A stretch of DNA of 64,000 bases from Persicimonas caeni (GCF_006517175.1 NZ_CP041186.1:6847074-6911073), one strand, 5' to 3'. Shown: positions 42,021-50,730, counted from the first letter of the stretch. Numbers and translations: made by a program. The notes: a model not told the origin generated them from the sequence alone.

Positions 42021-42439
42021 GCAACGAGCGTATTGTGGCGTAGTTGCTACGTGGCGTCCGCTATTTGGGGCGCCTGAACTACGGCGCGAACGGCAATTTG
42101 AGTGTCGAGTTGTCGATGCGCCTTTCAAGGTTGGTGCCCGCTATTTGGGGCGCCTGAACTACGGCGCGAACTACAATTTGGGTGTTCCCCGATGCACCAC
42201 ATAAGGTGATTGGGGAACACCCAAATTGCTTTTTCGCGAGGGCGTTTTTGCCCTCGCCCAAAATAGCGCGCGCCGCACGTCACAAAACCCACGCCTCCCC
42301 CTTCCTACTTCTTCCCCCCCCATCCTAACCCTTCCCCCCCTCACTGCCCCCCACGTTGACAGATCCCCATCCGGCTACTACGTCTGAGTTCGAGCACCGA
42401 CTCACGTACCCAACCCTACGTCAAACCGGAGGACGCACG
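42021..42439. repeat. Palindromic repeat cluster
   Basis: Two direct copies of CGCTATTTGGGGCGCCTGAA...GCGCGAAC lie at 42059-42091 and 42139-42171. The second is part of a nested palindrome: outer arms CGCTATTTGGGGCG and CGCCCAAAATAGCG (to 42271); inner 17-bp perfect stem 42174-42190/42212-42228; and a further GAGGGC-GTTTTT-GCCCTC hairpin. A third copy is at 54.19 kb. The remaining 42272-42420 is C/T-rich with no gene. Confidence 0.85.
42174..42228 (+). terminator. 17-bp-stem hairpin with T-run
   Basis: CAATTTGGGTGTTCCCC pairs perfectly with GGGGAACACCCAAATTG, and inner CACC/GGTG extends it. It is followed by CTTTTTCG. It is part of a dispersed repeat but is well placed to terminate the PPC lipoprotein transcript. 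Confidence 0.65.
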
Positions 42440-43420
42440 ATGAAACTCGGAACCCTCAAAGATGGAACTCGCGACGGTCGTCTCGTCGTGGTCAAGCGCG
42501 ACAACTCGGTCTACGCCACCGCCGACGGCATCGCCAAGTCGATGCAGGAAGCGCTGGACAACTGGGACGAAGCCGAGCCCAAGCTCCAAGAGCTGTTCGA
42601 GAAGCTCGAAGCCGGCGAGGTCGACGGTGAGCCGGTCGACGTCAACGACTTCCACTCGCCGCTGCCGCGCGCCTACGAGTGGATCGACGGGTCGGCCTAC
42701 ATCAACCACATCGTCCTGGTCCGCAAAGCTCGCGACGCCGAGCCCCCCGAGACCCTCGAGACCGATCCGCTGGTCTACCAGGGCGGCTCGGGCCACTTCT
42801 TGGCGCCGACCGAGGACATCCCGCTGCCGAACCCGGAGTGGGGGCTGGACTTCGAAGCCGAGATCGCCGTCGTCATGGGCGACACCCCGCGCGGCGTCTC
42901 CAAAGAGGAGGCCGGCGAGCACGTCAAGCTGCTGATGCTCGTCAACGACAACACCTTCCGCAACCTGATCCCGGGCGAGCTGGCCAAGAGCTTCGGCTTC
43001 TTCCAGTCCAAGCCGGCGACGACGTTCTCGCCGTTCGCAGTGACCCCCGACGAGCTGGGCGACAAGTGGGACGGCGGCCGCGTCAACCTGCCGCTCGAGA
43101 CCGACTACAACGGTGAGTTCTTCGGCGACCCCGAGGCCGGCCCCGAGATGCACTTCTCGTTCTTCGACCTCATCCAGCACGTCACCAAGACGCGCTCGTT
43201 CACCGCGGGCACCATCCTCGGTAGCGGCACGGTCTCCAACGAAGACCAGTCGAAAGGCTCGTCGTGCCTCTCCGAGAAGCGCATGCTCGAGAAGATCGAG
43301 ACCGGTGAGTTCAAGACGCCGTACATGCAGGTCGGAGACACGGTCAAAATCGAGATGAAGGACGAAGAAGGCAACAACATCTTCGGTACTATCCAGCAGA
43401 AGGTGGTTGACGCCTCGTAA
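42440..43420 (+). CDS. Fumarylacetoacetate hydrolase family protein
   Basis: This 326-residue protein starts after CGGAGG. It has the FAH fold with the metal-ligand segment GLDFEAEIAVVMGDTP, followed by LLMLVNDNTFRNL and FFQSKPATTFSPFAV, and GTILGSGTVSNED. It fits bacterial fumarylacetoacetases that split 4-fumarylacetoacetate to fumarate and acetoacetate. The following gene is a maleylacetoacetate isomerase, the preceding pathway step, which supports a role in homogentisate/tyrosine degradation. The other enzymes (HPPD, homogentisate dioxygenase) are not in the window. Confidence 0.92.
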   Translation: MKLGTLKDGTRDGRLVVVKRDNSVYATADGIAKSMQEALDNWDEAEPKLQELFEKLEAGEVDGEPVDVNDFHSPLPRAYEWIDGSAYINHIVLVRKARDAEPPETLETDPLVYQGGSGHFLAPTEDIPLPNPEWGLDFEAEIAVVMGDTPRGVSKEEAGEHVKLLMLVNDNTFRNLIPGELAKSFGFFQSKPATTFSPFAVTPDELGDKWDGGRVNLPLETDYNGEFFGDPEAGPEMHFSFFDLIQHVTKTRSFTAGTILGSGTVSNEDQSKGSSCLSEKRMLEKIETGEFKTPYMQVGDTVKIEMKDEEGNNIFGTIQQKVVDAS

Positions 43421-43458
43421 CATGGCAGCGAGATGGCCGCTCTTGCCGGTTTGAAACT

Positions 43459-43533
43459 GTTCTTGGTTCTTGGTTCTTGGTGAAGGCAGCACGGTCAGCC
43501 AGGGCCAAGAACCAAGAACCAAAAACCAAGAAC
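43459..43533 (+). repeat. Inverted GTTCTTGG repeats between fah and maiA
   Basis: The left arm (43459-43480) is three copies of GTTCTTGG-type sequence. The right arm (43505-43533) is its complement with one extra unit. The loop is ~24 bp. The hairpin would form in the mRNA just before the maiA start and leaves no obvious Shine-Dalgarno there. Confidence 0.8.
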
Positions 43534-43541
43534 AAAATACA

Positions 43542-44186
43542 ATGAAATTGTATAGTTATTGGCGAAGCTCCTCGAGTTGGCGGGTGCGCACGGCGCTCGC
43601 CTTCAAGGGGCTCGACTACGAATACGAGGCGATTCACCTGCTCGAGCAGGGTGGCATCCAGCACAGCGAGGCGCACAAAGCGCGCAACTCGATGGAGCAG
43701 GTGCCGGTGCTCGAGGTCGACATCGACGGCGAGACGCGCCACCTGGCGCAGTCGATGGCGATCCTCGAATTCTTGGAGGAGACCCATCCCGAGCCGGCGC
43801 TCTTGCCCGAGGATGCATTCGGTCGGGCGCGCTCGCGCCAGCTCGCCGAGATCGTCAACAGCGGCATCCAGCCGGTGCAAAACCTGCTTTTGCTCCAGCG
43901 ACTCGGCCGATCGTTCGACGTCGACGCCAAAGCCTGGTGTGCGCCGTTCATCGCCGACGGCCTCGCCGCCTACGAAAAGCTCGCCCGCGAGACCGCCGGC
44001 GATTTTTCGGTCGGCGACGCGCCGACGTTTGCGGATATCTGTCTGATTCCGCAGATGTACAACGCGCGGCGCTTCAAGGTGGACATGAGCGAGATGGAGC
44101 TCTTGCTCCAGATCGAGCAGAACTGCATGGCGCTCGACGCCTTCAAGGCGGCGCACCCGGACCAGCAGCCGGACGCGGCCGTTTGA
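43542..44186 (+). CDS. maiA: Maleylacetoacetate isomerase (zeta-class GST)
   Basis: This 214-residue GST-fold protein has the zeta-class signature YWRSSSSWRVRTAL (Ser9-Ser12 in the glutathione site), followed by QVPVLEVD and an all-alpha C-terminal domain with SVGDAPTFADICLIPQM. It isomerises maleylacetoacetate to fumarylacetoacetate using glutathione. The usual SSCSWR contains Cys; here it is Ser, which is an accepted variation though worth noting. It lies 121 bp after the fumarylacetoacetase gene. Start ATG 43542 is set by alignment to the family rather than by a ribosome site. Confidence 0.93.
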   Translation: MKLYSYWRSSSSWRVRTALAFKGLDYEYEAIHLLEQGGIQHSEAHKARNSMEQVPVLEVDIDGETRHLAQSMAILEFLEETHPEPALLPEDAFGRARSRQLAEIVNSGIQPVQNLLLLQRLGRSFDVDAKAWCAPFIADGLAAYEKLARETAGDFSVGDAPTFADICLIPQMYNARRFKVDMSEMELLLQIEQNCMALDAFKAAHPDQQPDAAV

Positions 44187-44191
44187 AAAAC

Positions 44192-44252
44192 ATCCTTCGG
44201 AGGCAGCGCTTCCAGCGCTGGTCCAGACCTAGAAGGTCTGCCTCCGAAGGAT
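44192..44252. repeat. GGAGGCAG/CTGCCTCC palindromic element
   Basis: Perfect 15-bp inverted ends ATCCTTCGGAGGCAG and CTGCCTCCGAAGGAT enclose CGCTTCCAGCGCTGG and CCAGACCTAGAAGG. Same family as the elements at 13.5, 13.8, 16.15 and 16.65 kb, and the one inside the DUF192 gene. It sits between maiA and the acetyltransferase gene and could also terminate transcription. Confidence 0.88.
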
Positions 44253-44270
44253 CTCTTCCCCCCGCCAAAT

Positions 44271-44717
44271 ATGGACCACGCGACCCTTCAAATCGACATC
44301 AAGCACTACCGCGACCTGACCAAAGATGAGCTCTACGCCATCATGGTCCTGCGCGACCTCGTCTTCGTGGTCGGCCAGAAGATCACCGCCGTGCCGGAGG
44401 TCGACGGGCGCGACCCGGAGTGCGAGCACGCCATGCTCTACGACGGCGAGCAGTTGATTGGGACCGCGCGGCTCTTCGCGGGCGAAGACCCGGTGGTCGT
44501 CGGTCGCGTGGCCATCCATCCGGAGCGCCAACGTCAAGGATTGGGGAGCGTCTTGATGCGCGCCGTTCAAGAGCATTTGGGGGCGCGCCACGCCGAACTC
44601 CACGCGCAGGCGCACCTCGAGGAATGGTACGCGAGTCTGGGCTGGGAACGGTTCGGCGAGCCCTTCGACGAAGCCGAGATCCCGCATGTGATGATGCGCT
44701 GGGTGCCGACGCGATAA
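44271..44717 (+). CDS. ElaA-like GNAT acetyltransferase
   Basis: This 148-residue protein has LYAIMVLRDLVFVVGQK at the N-terminus and VGRVAIHPERQRQGLGSVLM, the GNAT acetyl-CoA loop (R/Q-x-x-G-x-G/L). EWYASLGWERFGE at the C-terminus is typical of the ElaA branch. It probably transfers an acetyl group from acetyl-CoA to a small molecule or protein; the substrate is unknown. It begins shortly after a palindromic element, so its own promoter may lie within or just after that repeat. Confidence 0.9.
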   Translation: MDHATLQIDIKHYRDLTKDELYAIMVLRDLVFVVGQKITAVPEVDGRDPECEHAMLYDGEQLIGTARLFAGEDPVVVGRVAIHPERQRQGLGSVLMRAVQEHLGARHAELHAQAHLEEWYASLGWERFGEPFDEAEIPHVMMRWVPTR

Positions 44718-44731
44718 GTTGGGGCCGACGA

Positions 44732-45376
44732 TTACGCCGGCGGCGCGCTGCCGCCGCCGAGGTGCTGTCGAGGCCGGTACTCGCGCTGGGGCTTGAGGCG
44801 TTGCTCGAGTATTTCGTGCTGCCGGCGGATCATGCTCGCGTTCTCGGCGCGTGTCTTCGCCTCGATTATCCAGTCGCGAATCCCCATAAATGCCGCTTCG
44901 TCGAGGCCCACGCGGTAGACGAGATCCGATGGGCCCCACCCGAAGTCGAGCCGGGCGCGGTAGAGCAGGCGACTGCGATTTGTGGCGAACGGCTCGACCA
45001 AAAGCGACCAGCTCGCTTGCCGTTTGTGGCCGTCGTCGGCGGGTACGAGGACCAAATCGTGGTTTGGGTTGACCGCCTCGACGCGCAAGCTTCCGGCAGC
45101 GCCCATCGAGAGAATATCTCCCTCCTCGAGTTTCCCTCCGGCTCGCTCGGCGAGCGCCGGCCAAATATCGACGGGCATCGCCTCGATGACGAACGCGCGG
45201 TTGGTGATGACGGTGGGGTCGTCGACGAGTTCATCGCCGGGCATGGGGCGCTTGACGTCGATGGGGGCTGCGCCCCACTTGCGCTCCCAGGAGCGGACCA
45301 TGAGACGACGGGCAGCCGCTGCGGTGCCGATGAGCGCGGCAGCCCATCCGAGGACCTTCTTGGTGCGTACTTCCAC
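44732..45376 (-). CDS. SRPBCC-family protein with membrane anchor
   Basis: This 214-residue protein starts at GTG 45376, preceded by AAGGAGG with 5-base spacing. An ATG one frame over in the same site gives a shadow product. A hydrophobic N-terminal helix (VLGWAAALIGTAAAARRL) precedes a START/SRPBCC-like domain (residues ~55-185: ITNRAFVIEAMPVDIWPALA, WSLLVEPFATNRSRLLYRA). Such domains bind hydrophobic ligands. It converges with the acetyltransferase gene (14 bp between stops) and follows the EamA gene by 113 bp. Confidence 0.8.
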   Translation of the reverse strand: MEVRTKKVLGWAAALIGTAAAARRLMVRSWERKWGAAPIDVKRPMPGDELVDDPTVITNRAFVIEAMPVDIWPALAERAGGKLEEGDILSMGAAGSLRVEAVNPNHDLVLVPADDGHKRQASWSLLVEPFATNRSRLLYRARLDFGWGPSDLVYRVGLDEAAFMGIRDWIIEAKTRAENASMIRRQHEILEQRLKPQREYRPRQHLGGGSAPPA

Positions 45377-45489
45377 TGCATCCTCCTTGTGATTCGTGAG
45401 GCAACTCAATCGGTTGTGCGACCGAGTCACTCGGGAATCTAGGCAGGCGGCTGTTGCAGCCAAGCAGGGCTCAGCCAAGCAAGCAGGGT

Positions 45490-46407
45490 TCAGCCAAGGA
45501 AGAGCACGGCCACGCCGACCACGGCGACACACGCGCCCAGAATGGAGCGCGCCGACAGCTTTTCCTTTTCGATGAAGTAGGCCAGGGGGAGGATGAAGAT
45601 GGGACTGGTCGACGACAGCGTCGACGCGATGCCGGTGTAGGTGTAGCGAAGGCCCGCGTTCATCAGCCAGATGCCCAAAAAGGTGCCCAGAAAGGTCGCT
45701 GCGAAGAGCAGGGCGAAGGTGCGCCCGTCGCGCAGCGGCTCGGCCGAGCGTGCCAGCCGGCCCATCGCGCCGAGCACAATCGCCAGGCCGCCGATACCGA
45801 AAGCCAGGCGTACGATGCTGATCTCGAGCGCGGTGATCTCGCTTCCGCCGAGCTTGGTGAGCACGTTTCCCGCTGCTTGGCCGAAGGCGGCGAGGATGCC
45901 AAAGCCGATGCCGGCCTTCTCGGCGCCGCTCAGTCCGCTGTCGGCCTCGTCGCGCTCGACGTCGGCGACCTGGTCGTCGCCGGGATGGCGCTCGAGGATC
46001 ACCCACACCACGCCGCCCAACGTCAGCCCCATGCCTACAAGCAGGCCGAAGGTGATCGGCTCGTCGAGCACGAAGACGGCCATGATAGCGGTCATCGGCG
46101 GGGTGAGCGCAGCCAAGAGCAGCGTGCGACGCGGGCCCAGTCGGTTCAGCGCGTTGAAGTAGGCCGTGTCGCCCAGGGTAAGACCGGCCAGCCCGCTCAG
46201 CGCGAGCATGCCGGTCTCGAACGTCGAAAGCCCAGCCGGCCACAGACGCCCATCGAGCACCAGTAGGACCACGAACATCAACGCCAAGGCGATGACGCAC
46301 TTGAGGATATTGATCACCAGCGGCCCGATGGATTTACCGAGCCGAGCGAACATCAAACTGGCGGTCGCCCACAGGGCGCTGGCGGAAAGGGCGGCGATTT
46401 CTCCCAT
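45490..46407 (-). CDS. EamA/DMT-family transporter
   Basis: This 305-residue membrane protein has ten hydrophobic helices in two EamA repeats (helices 1-5 about residues 1-140, 6-10 about 165-305), with a charged loop EDSGLSG-like between them. GDTAYFNALNRLGPRRTLLL and GTFLGIWLMNAGLRYTYTGI are typical internal motifs. It is a drug/metabolite exporter superfamily member of unknown substrate. It is divergent from the cysteine cluster across 325 bp. Because some DMT members export cysteine pathway metabolites, a link is conceivable but unproven. Confidence 0.93.
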   Translation of the reverse strand: MGEIAALSASALWATASLMFARLGKSIGPLVINILKCVIALALMFVVLLVLDGRLWPAGLSTFETGMLALSGLAGLTLGDTAYFNALNRLGPRRTLLLAALTPPMTAIMAVFVLDEPITFGLLVGMGLTLGGVVWVILERHPGDDQVADVERDEADSGLSGAEKAGIGFGILAAFGQAAGNVLTKLGGSEITALEISIVRLAFGIGGLAIVLGAMGRLARSAEPLRDGRTFALLFAATFLGTFLGIWLMNAGLRYTYTGIASTLSSTSPIFILPLAYFIEKEKLSARSILGACVAVVGVAVLFLG

Positions 46408-46732
46408 AAATTCTGCTCCGGAGGCATCGGGTGCTGCATCTCTGCCTATAGGCGGGGCGATGGCACATGTCCACAGCCATCAGGCTCGCTGGCGCCTCCG
46501 TTCACACCCATCGAGTTTGACGACCGTGTCCCTTGGAGTTATTAATTGCCTAGTAACTCAGTGGGGATTGTGTGTATAGCAGGCGCAATCGCCCGCCGCG
46601 CCGGCGACGGCTGGATCTTTATTCGTCGGGAACGTATGCTGCTCGCCGCTTGTTTGGAGCGTGAAAGGGCATTCCTTGCCGGTCGGTTTTGTGCCGCCTG
46701 ATTCTGTACCGCTCGATAGGGCGTGACATTTT
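46408..46732. promoter_or_regulatory. Divergent control region of cysteine cluster
   Basis: This 325-bp non-coding region lies between the EamA gene and the cysteine-synthase-like pseudoenzyme gene. An AT-rich dyad GAGTTA(N12)TAACTC is present at 46536-46559, overlapping TTATTAATTGCCTAGTAA. It would be a reasonable operator or promoter core. No riboswitch-like structure was recognised. Confidence 0.3.
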
Positions 46733-47701
46733 ATGAAAGCAGTAACCGAGAAACTCGAAGCCACTGTCAACAGCACCGATTCGGGTGCCGAACGAGCGGG
46801 GACGGATTTGCGAGCCGTGCGACGCATAGACGAGCTGGTCGGGCAGACGCCTCTGGTCAAGCTCAATCGAGTCGTCGATGACGATGGCCCGGACGTCTAC
46901 GTCAAGATGGAGAACGTCAACCCGAGCGGGTCGATTCGCGACCGGTACGTCAGCGAGATCGTCACCCGTGCGGTCGACGCCGGCTATATCGTGGCCGGGG
47001 ACGAGCTGGCCATCGCCGGCGTGGACGACTCGTCGGTGGCCGCCGCGCTGCTGACCAACCTGTTGCAGCTGCGCCTGCGCGTGTTTGCTCCGTCGCACTC
47101 GAGCAAGCGGCTGTTGCCGCTCATCGAGCGCTACGGCGCAGAGATTGTGTGGACGGATGAAGACAAAGGTCTGGGCGGCGCCATCGACGCGGCTGCCACC
47201 TGGGCGCGCCAGGCGGCCGACCGCATGTACGTCGACGGTTACCGGCGCCAAGCAGTCACCGACTCGTATGCCGACATGGCTGACGAACTCCTCGAGGCGC
47301 TCCATGGGCGCATTCTCGGGGCGTTCATCACGTCAGTGACCACCGGCGGCACCTTCCGCCACGTGGCCAAGGAGTTGCGTGAGACTCACCCGGCCTTGCA
47401 GGTCGGGGGCGCGGTGTTGACCGACAATGACTTTTCGGATTTGACCGGTCACGCTTATAACCGGCTGCGCAAGGTCAGCCTGAGCGAGGCCTGGGAGATG
47501 CGCGACCGCATCGCCCGAGAGGAGGGGCTGCTTTTGGGGCCCAAAGGCGCTGCCGCAGTGCTCCTCGCCATCGAGATGCGCAAAGATGTGCCCGAACAAG
47601 AGGCGATCGTGGCGTTGAACCCGGATTCGGGCCAGCGATATCTCGGTTGGGAGCAAAAACAACTCTTCGAGGTGACCTTTCACCCCGACTCGGCCCACTG
47701 A
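46733..47701 (+). CDS. Catalytically dead cysteine-synthase paralog
   Basis: This 322-residue protein has the fold-type II PLP enzyme pattern of CysK/CysM: ELVGQTPLVKLNRV at the start, KMENVNPSGSIRDRYV, TTGGTFRHVAKEL, and the C-terminal LNPDSGQRYLGWE. Two invariant elements are lost. The PLP Schiff-base lysine (NPxGSxKDR) is Arg69 (codon CGC at 46937). The substrate loop TSGNTG is replaced by AGVDDSS at ~95-101. PLP-dependent cysteine synthesis is therefore not expected. It precedes a sulfur carrier and an intact CysM on the same strand, so a regulatory or partner subunit role is likely. Confidence 0.85.
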   Translation: MKAVTEKLEATVNSTDSGAERAGTDLRAVRRIDELVGQTPLVKLNRVVDDDGPDVYVKMENVNPSGSIRDRYVSEIVTRAVDAGYIVAGDELAIAGVDDSSVAAALLTNLLQLRLRVFAPSHSSKRLLPLIERYGAEIVWTDEDKGLGGAIDAAATWARQAADRMYVDGYRRQAVTDSYADMADELLEALHGRILGAFITSVTTGGTFRHVAKELRETHPALQVGGAVLTDNDFSDLTGHAYNRLRKVSLSEAWEMRDRIAREEGLLLGPKGAAAVLLAIEMRKDVPEQEAIVALNPDSGQRYLGWEQKQLFEVTFHPDSAH

Positions 47702-47769
47702 GGCCTTTACAGATTCAATTCTGTAGCTCGAATCTACCACCCCTAACTACGAACGATTACGGAGTGACG

Positions 47770-48045
47770 ATGACTGTCAGTGTGAGAATCCCGACCCCGC
47801 TGCGAAAGTACACCGATGGCCAAGATCAGGTCAGCGTCGAGGGCGCGACCGTCGGCGAGGCCCTCGCCAACTTGGCTGAAGCTCACCCCGAGCTCAAAAG
47901 CCGCATCTTCGATGACAGCGGCTCGGTGCGTCGCTTCGTCAACGTCTTCGCCAATGACGAAGATATCCGCTTCCAGGACCAGCTCGACACCGAGCTGTCC
48001 GATGGCGACCAGGTCTCGATCGTTCCCGCCATCGCCGGAGGCTGA
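47770..48045 (+). CDS. cysO: Ubiquitin-like sulfur carrier (CysO/MoaD/ThiS family)
   Basis: This 91-residue beta-grasp protein (MTVSVRIPTPLRKYTDG ... LSDGDQVSIVPAIAGG) ends exactly in Gly-Gly, the tail that is adenylated and converted to a thiocarboxylate. Start ATG 47770 has GGAGTGA upstream. Adjacent to CysM-type synthase and JAMM peptidase genes, it matches CysO of the Mycobacterium CysO-CysM-Mec pathway rather than MoaD or ThiS. The thiocarboxylated tail donates sulfur to O-phosphoserine-derived aminoacrylate. The E1-like activator (MoeB/MoeZ) is not in this window. Confidence 0.88.
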   Translation: MTVSVRIPTPLRKYTDGQDQVSVEGATVGEALANLAEAHPELKSRIFDDSGSVRRFVNVFANDEDIRFQDQLDTELSDGDQVSIVPAIAGG

Positions 48046-48046
48046 A

Positions 48047-48994
<948 letters not shown>

Positions 48995-48995
48995 T

Positions 48996-49227
48996 ACTCG
49001 GTGCGGGGGCATCTTGCTCAAAACTCGGTGCGGGGGCATCTTGCCCTCGTTTGCGAGAGCAGGGATGCACTCGCGCCGAAAGAGGATACCAAAACTCGGT
49101 GCGGGGGCATCTTGCCCTCGTTTGCGAGAGCAGGGATGCACTCGCACCGAAAGAGGATACCAAAACTCGGTGCGGGGGCATCTTGCCCTCGTTTGCGAGA
49201 GCAGGGATGCACTCGCACCGAAAGAGG
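48996..49227 (-). repeat. 71-bp tandem repeats between cysM and JAMM genes
   Basis: There are three copies of a 71-bp unit (AACTCGGTGCGGGGGCATCT... at 49022, 49093 and 49164), preceded by a truncated unit at 48996-49018. Each contains CTCGGTGCGGGGGCATCTTG then CCCTCG, the exact reverse complement of the repeat unit hosting the group II intron at 28 kb. There is no promoter-like sequence other than the AAAGAGGGTGG ribosome region before 49236. Confidence 0.93.
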
Positions 49228-49235
49228 GTGGATCA

Positions 49236-49742
49236 ATGACTGATATTTGGACGAAGGATATTCTCGACAAGGTCGTCGCCTGGCTCGAGGCGGCCTATCC
49301 GGTCGAAGGTTGTGGGCTCATCCTCGAAAACGACGGCGAGTATCGCGTCCTCGAGTGTGAGAACCTCGCCGACAAGTACCACCAGATGGATCCGGAGCAG
49401 TTTCCCCGAACCGCCCGCGAGTTCTATATCATCGACCCGATGGAGTTCATGCGCGCCGAGGACCGCGGTGAGCGTGTGGCGGTGGTCTTCCACAGCCACG
49501 CCGATGTGGGCGATTACTTTAGCGACGAGGACGTCAACGCGGCCACGTTGCCGCGCGACAGCGACGACGAGCCGCTCGAGCCGAGCCACCCCGGGGTCGA
49601 CTACCTGGTCGTCTCCACCCGCGAAGACGGCGCCGACCACGCCACGCTCTTTCGCTTCGACGAAGAAGAGGAGGGCTTCCCCTCCGTCCTCGAGATCGAG
49701 ATCGAAGACGGCGAGTACGAGTTGAGCACGGTTACAAGCTGA
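49236..49742 (+). CDS. JAMM/Mov34 zinc peptidase (Mec-like)
   Basis: This 168-residue protein has the JAMM+ motif E24 (YPVEGCGLIL), H86-S-H88-(x7)-S96-xx-D99 (VVFHSHADVGDYFSDED). Zinc ligands and the catalytic Glu are therefore complete. In mycobacteria the equivalent Mec+ enzyme releases cysteine from the CysO-cysteine adduct. Immediate linkage to carrier and synthase genes supports that role here. The ribosome site AAAGAGGG is at the edge of the last 71-bp repeat. Its 3' end overlaps the convergent MBL gene by 11 bp. Confidence 0.92.
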   Translation: MTDIWTKDILDKVVAWLEAAYPVEGCGLILENDGEYRVLECENLADKYHQMDPEQFPRTAREFYIIDPMEFMRAEDRGERVAVVFHSHADVGDYFSDEDVNAATLPRDSDDEPLEPSHPGVDYLVVSTREDGADHATLFRFDEEEEGFPSVLEIEIEDGEYELSTVTS

Positions 49743-50595
49743 CCGGCACCGCCTTGGGGCGGCCGCGCTCGTCGTGCTCGACGCGTGCGCAGCCCATCTT
49801 CGGGTCGTGCTCGAAGATGAGGACCCAGTCGTTCTTGGCGGCCTCGTACAAGACCTCCCGTTTCTCCTCCACAGTGACCAGCGGCTGCAGATCGTAGCCC
49901 ATCACGTACGGGTCGCGCATATGCGAACTCGTGGGGATGAGGTCGGCCAGGTGCACGAAGGTGTGCTCGGCGGTCTCGACTTTGACGAGCTGCATGCCGA
50001 AGGTGTGTCCGTGGACCGGAAGCACCTCGATGCCCGGCATGATCTCGGCGATGCCGTCGACCAATTCGAGCGGCGGCGCGTCGTCGGAGGTCTCGAAAAA
50101 GCCGAAGTCGAGCTTTCGGTAGCTGCCGCCGTCGCGCGCGCTGGGGCTGTTGGCCCAGGACCAGTTTCGACGCTGCACCCAGTGGGTGGCGTTGGGGAAG
50201 GTCGCGCGCACTGTCTCTGCGTCGTCGGCGAACTCGCTGACGCCGCCGGCGTGGTCGAAGTGCAGGTGGGTCAGGATGACGTCGTCGATGGCCTCAGTCG
50301 ACAGCTCACGCTCGTCGAGCGCGGCGCGCAGGCCATCGTCTTGGTCGTGAATTTTGTAGATGCCGCGCTCTTTGTCGCTCCACTTCGAGCCGATGCCGGT
50401 GTCGACGAGTACGGTGCGGTCGCCATACTCGACCAACAGGCAGCGGCAGGCCATGTCGATGCGGTTATTCTCGTCGGGCGGGTTCGTCTTGCCCCAAAGC
50501 GGACGTGGGATGATGCCGAACATCGCTCCACCGTCGAGTCCGAAGCGTGCCTCGACCAACGGCGTGACGCGCAAGGGAAGATTCTTGTTGCTCAT
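49732..50595 (-). CDS. Metallo-beta-lactamase-fold hydrolase
   Basis: This 287-residue protein has the metal motif THLHFDHAGG, an inner His in PVHGHTFGMQLV and Asp in FVHLADLIPTSSH. It resembles the lactonase/quorum-quenching branch of MBL hydrolases (CLLVEYGDRTVLVDTGIGSK). It lacks a signal peptide when started at ATG 50595. Its stop overlaps the end of the JAMM gene. The substrate is unknown; it might be a lactonase or thioester hydrolase. It is transcribed divergently from the DUF368 gene with 135 bp between starts. Confidence 0.92.
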   Translation of the reverse strand: MSNKNLPLRVTPLVEARFGLDGGAMFGIIPRPLWGKTNPPDENNRIDMACRCLLVEYGDRTVLVDTGIGSKWSDKERGIYKIHDQDDGLRAALDERELSTEAIDDVILTHLHFDHAGGVSEFADDAETVRATFPNATHWVQRRNWSWANSPSARDGGSYRKLDFGFFETSDDAPPLELVDGIAEIMPGIEVLPVHGHTFGMQLVKVETAEHTFVHLADLIPTSSHMRDPYVMGYDLQPLVTVEEKREVLYEAAKNDWVLIFEHDPKMGCARVEHDERGRPKAVPVSL

Positions 50596-50730
50596 CGTAT
50601 TTCTCATGTGATTATGGTTGGCGCATGATGCGCCACATACGCTAATGCACCCTGCCGCGGTCGCCAAGACCCCAACGCAGTTACGTAGTCCCGAGAGCCC
50701 AAGACCCCCAGACCCCGAAACCCCGATCCT

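Noticed and set aside
39951-42128. 725-codon minus-strand frame opposite the PPC lipoprotein
   Set aside because: Valine/Asp/Arg-biased shadow without any motif. The plus strand has a strong ribosome site, lipobox and repeated domains.
44866-45381. 171-codon frame from ATG 45381
   Set aside because: It shares the ribosome site with the SRPBCC gene but is out of frame, without domain features. The GTG start gives the recognisable protein.
45454-46266. 270-codon plus-strand frame opposite the EamA gene
   Set aside because: Hydrophilic shadow of a membrane protein. The minus strand has ten hydrophobic helices.
46733-47701. Functional cysteine synthase
   Set aside because: The PLP-binding Lys and the TSGNTG loop are absent, so a catalytic annotation would be misleading.
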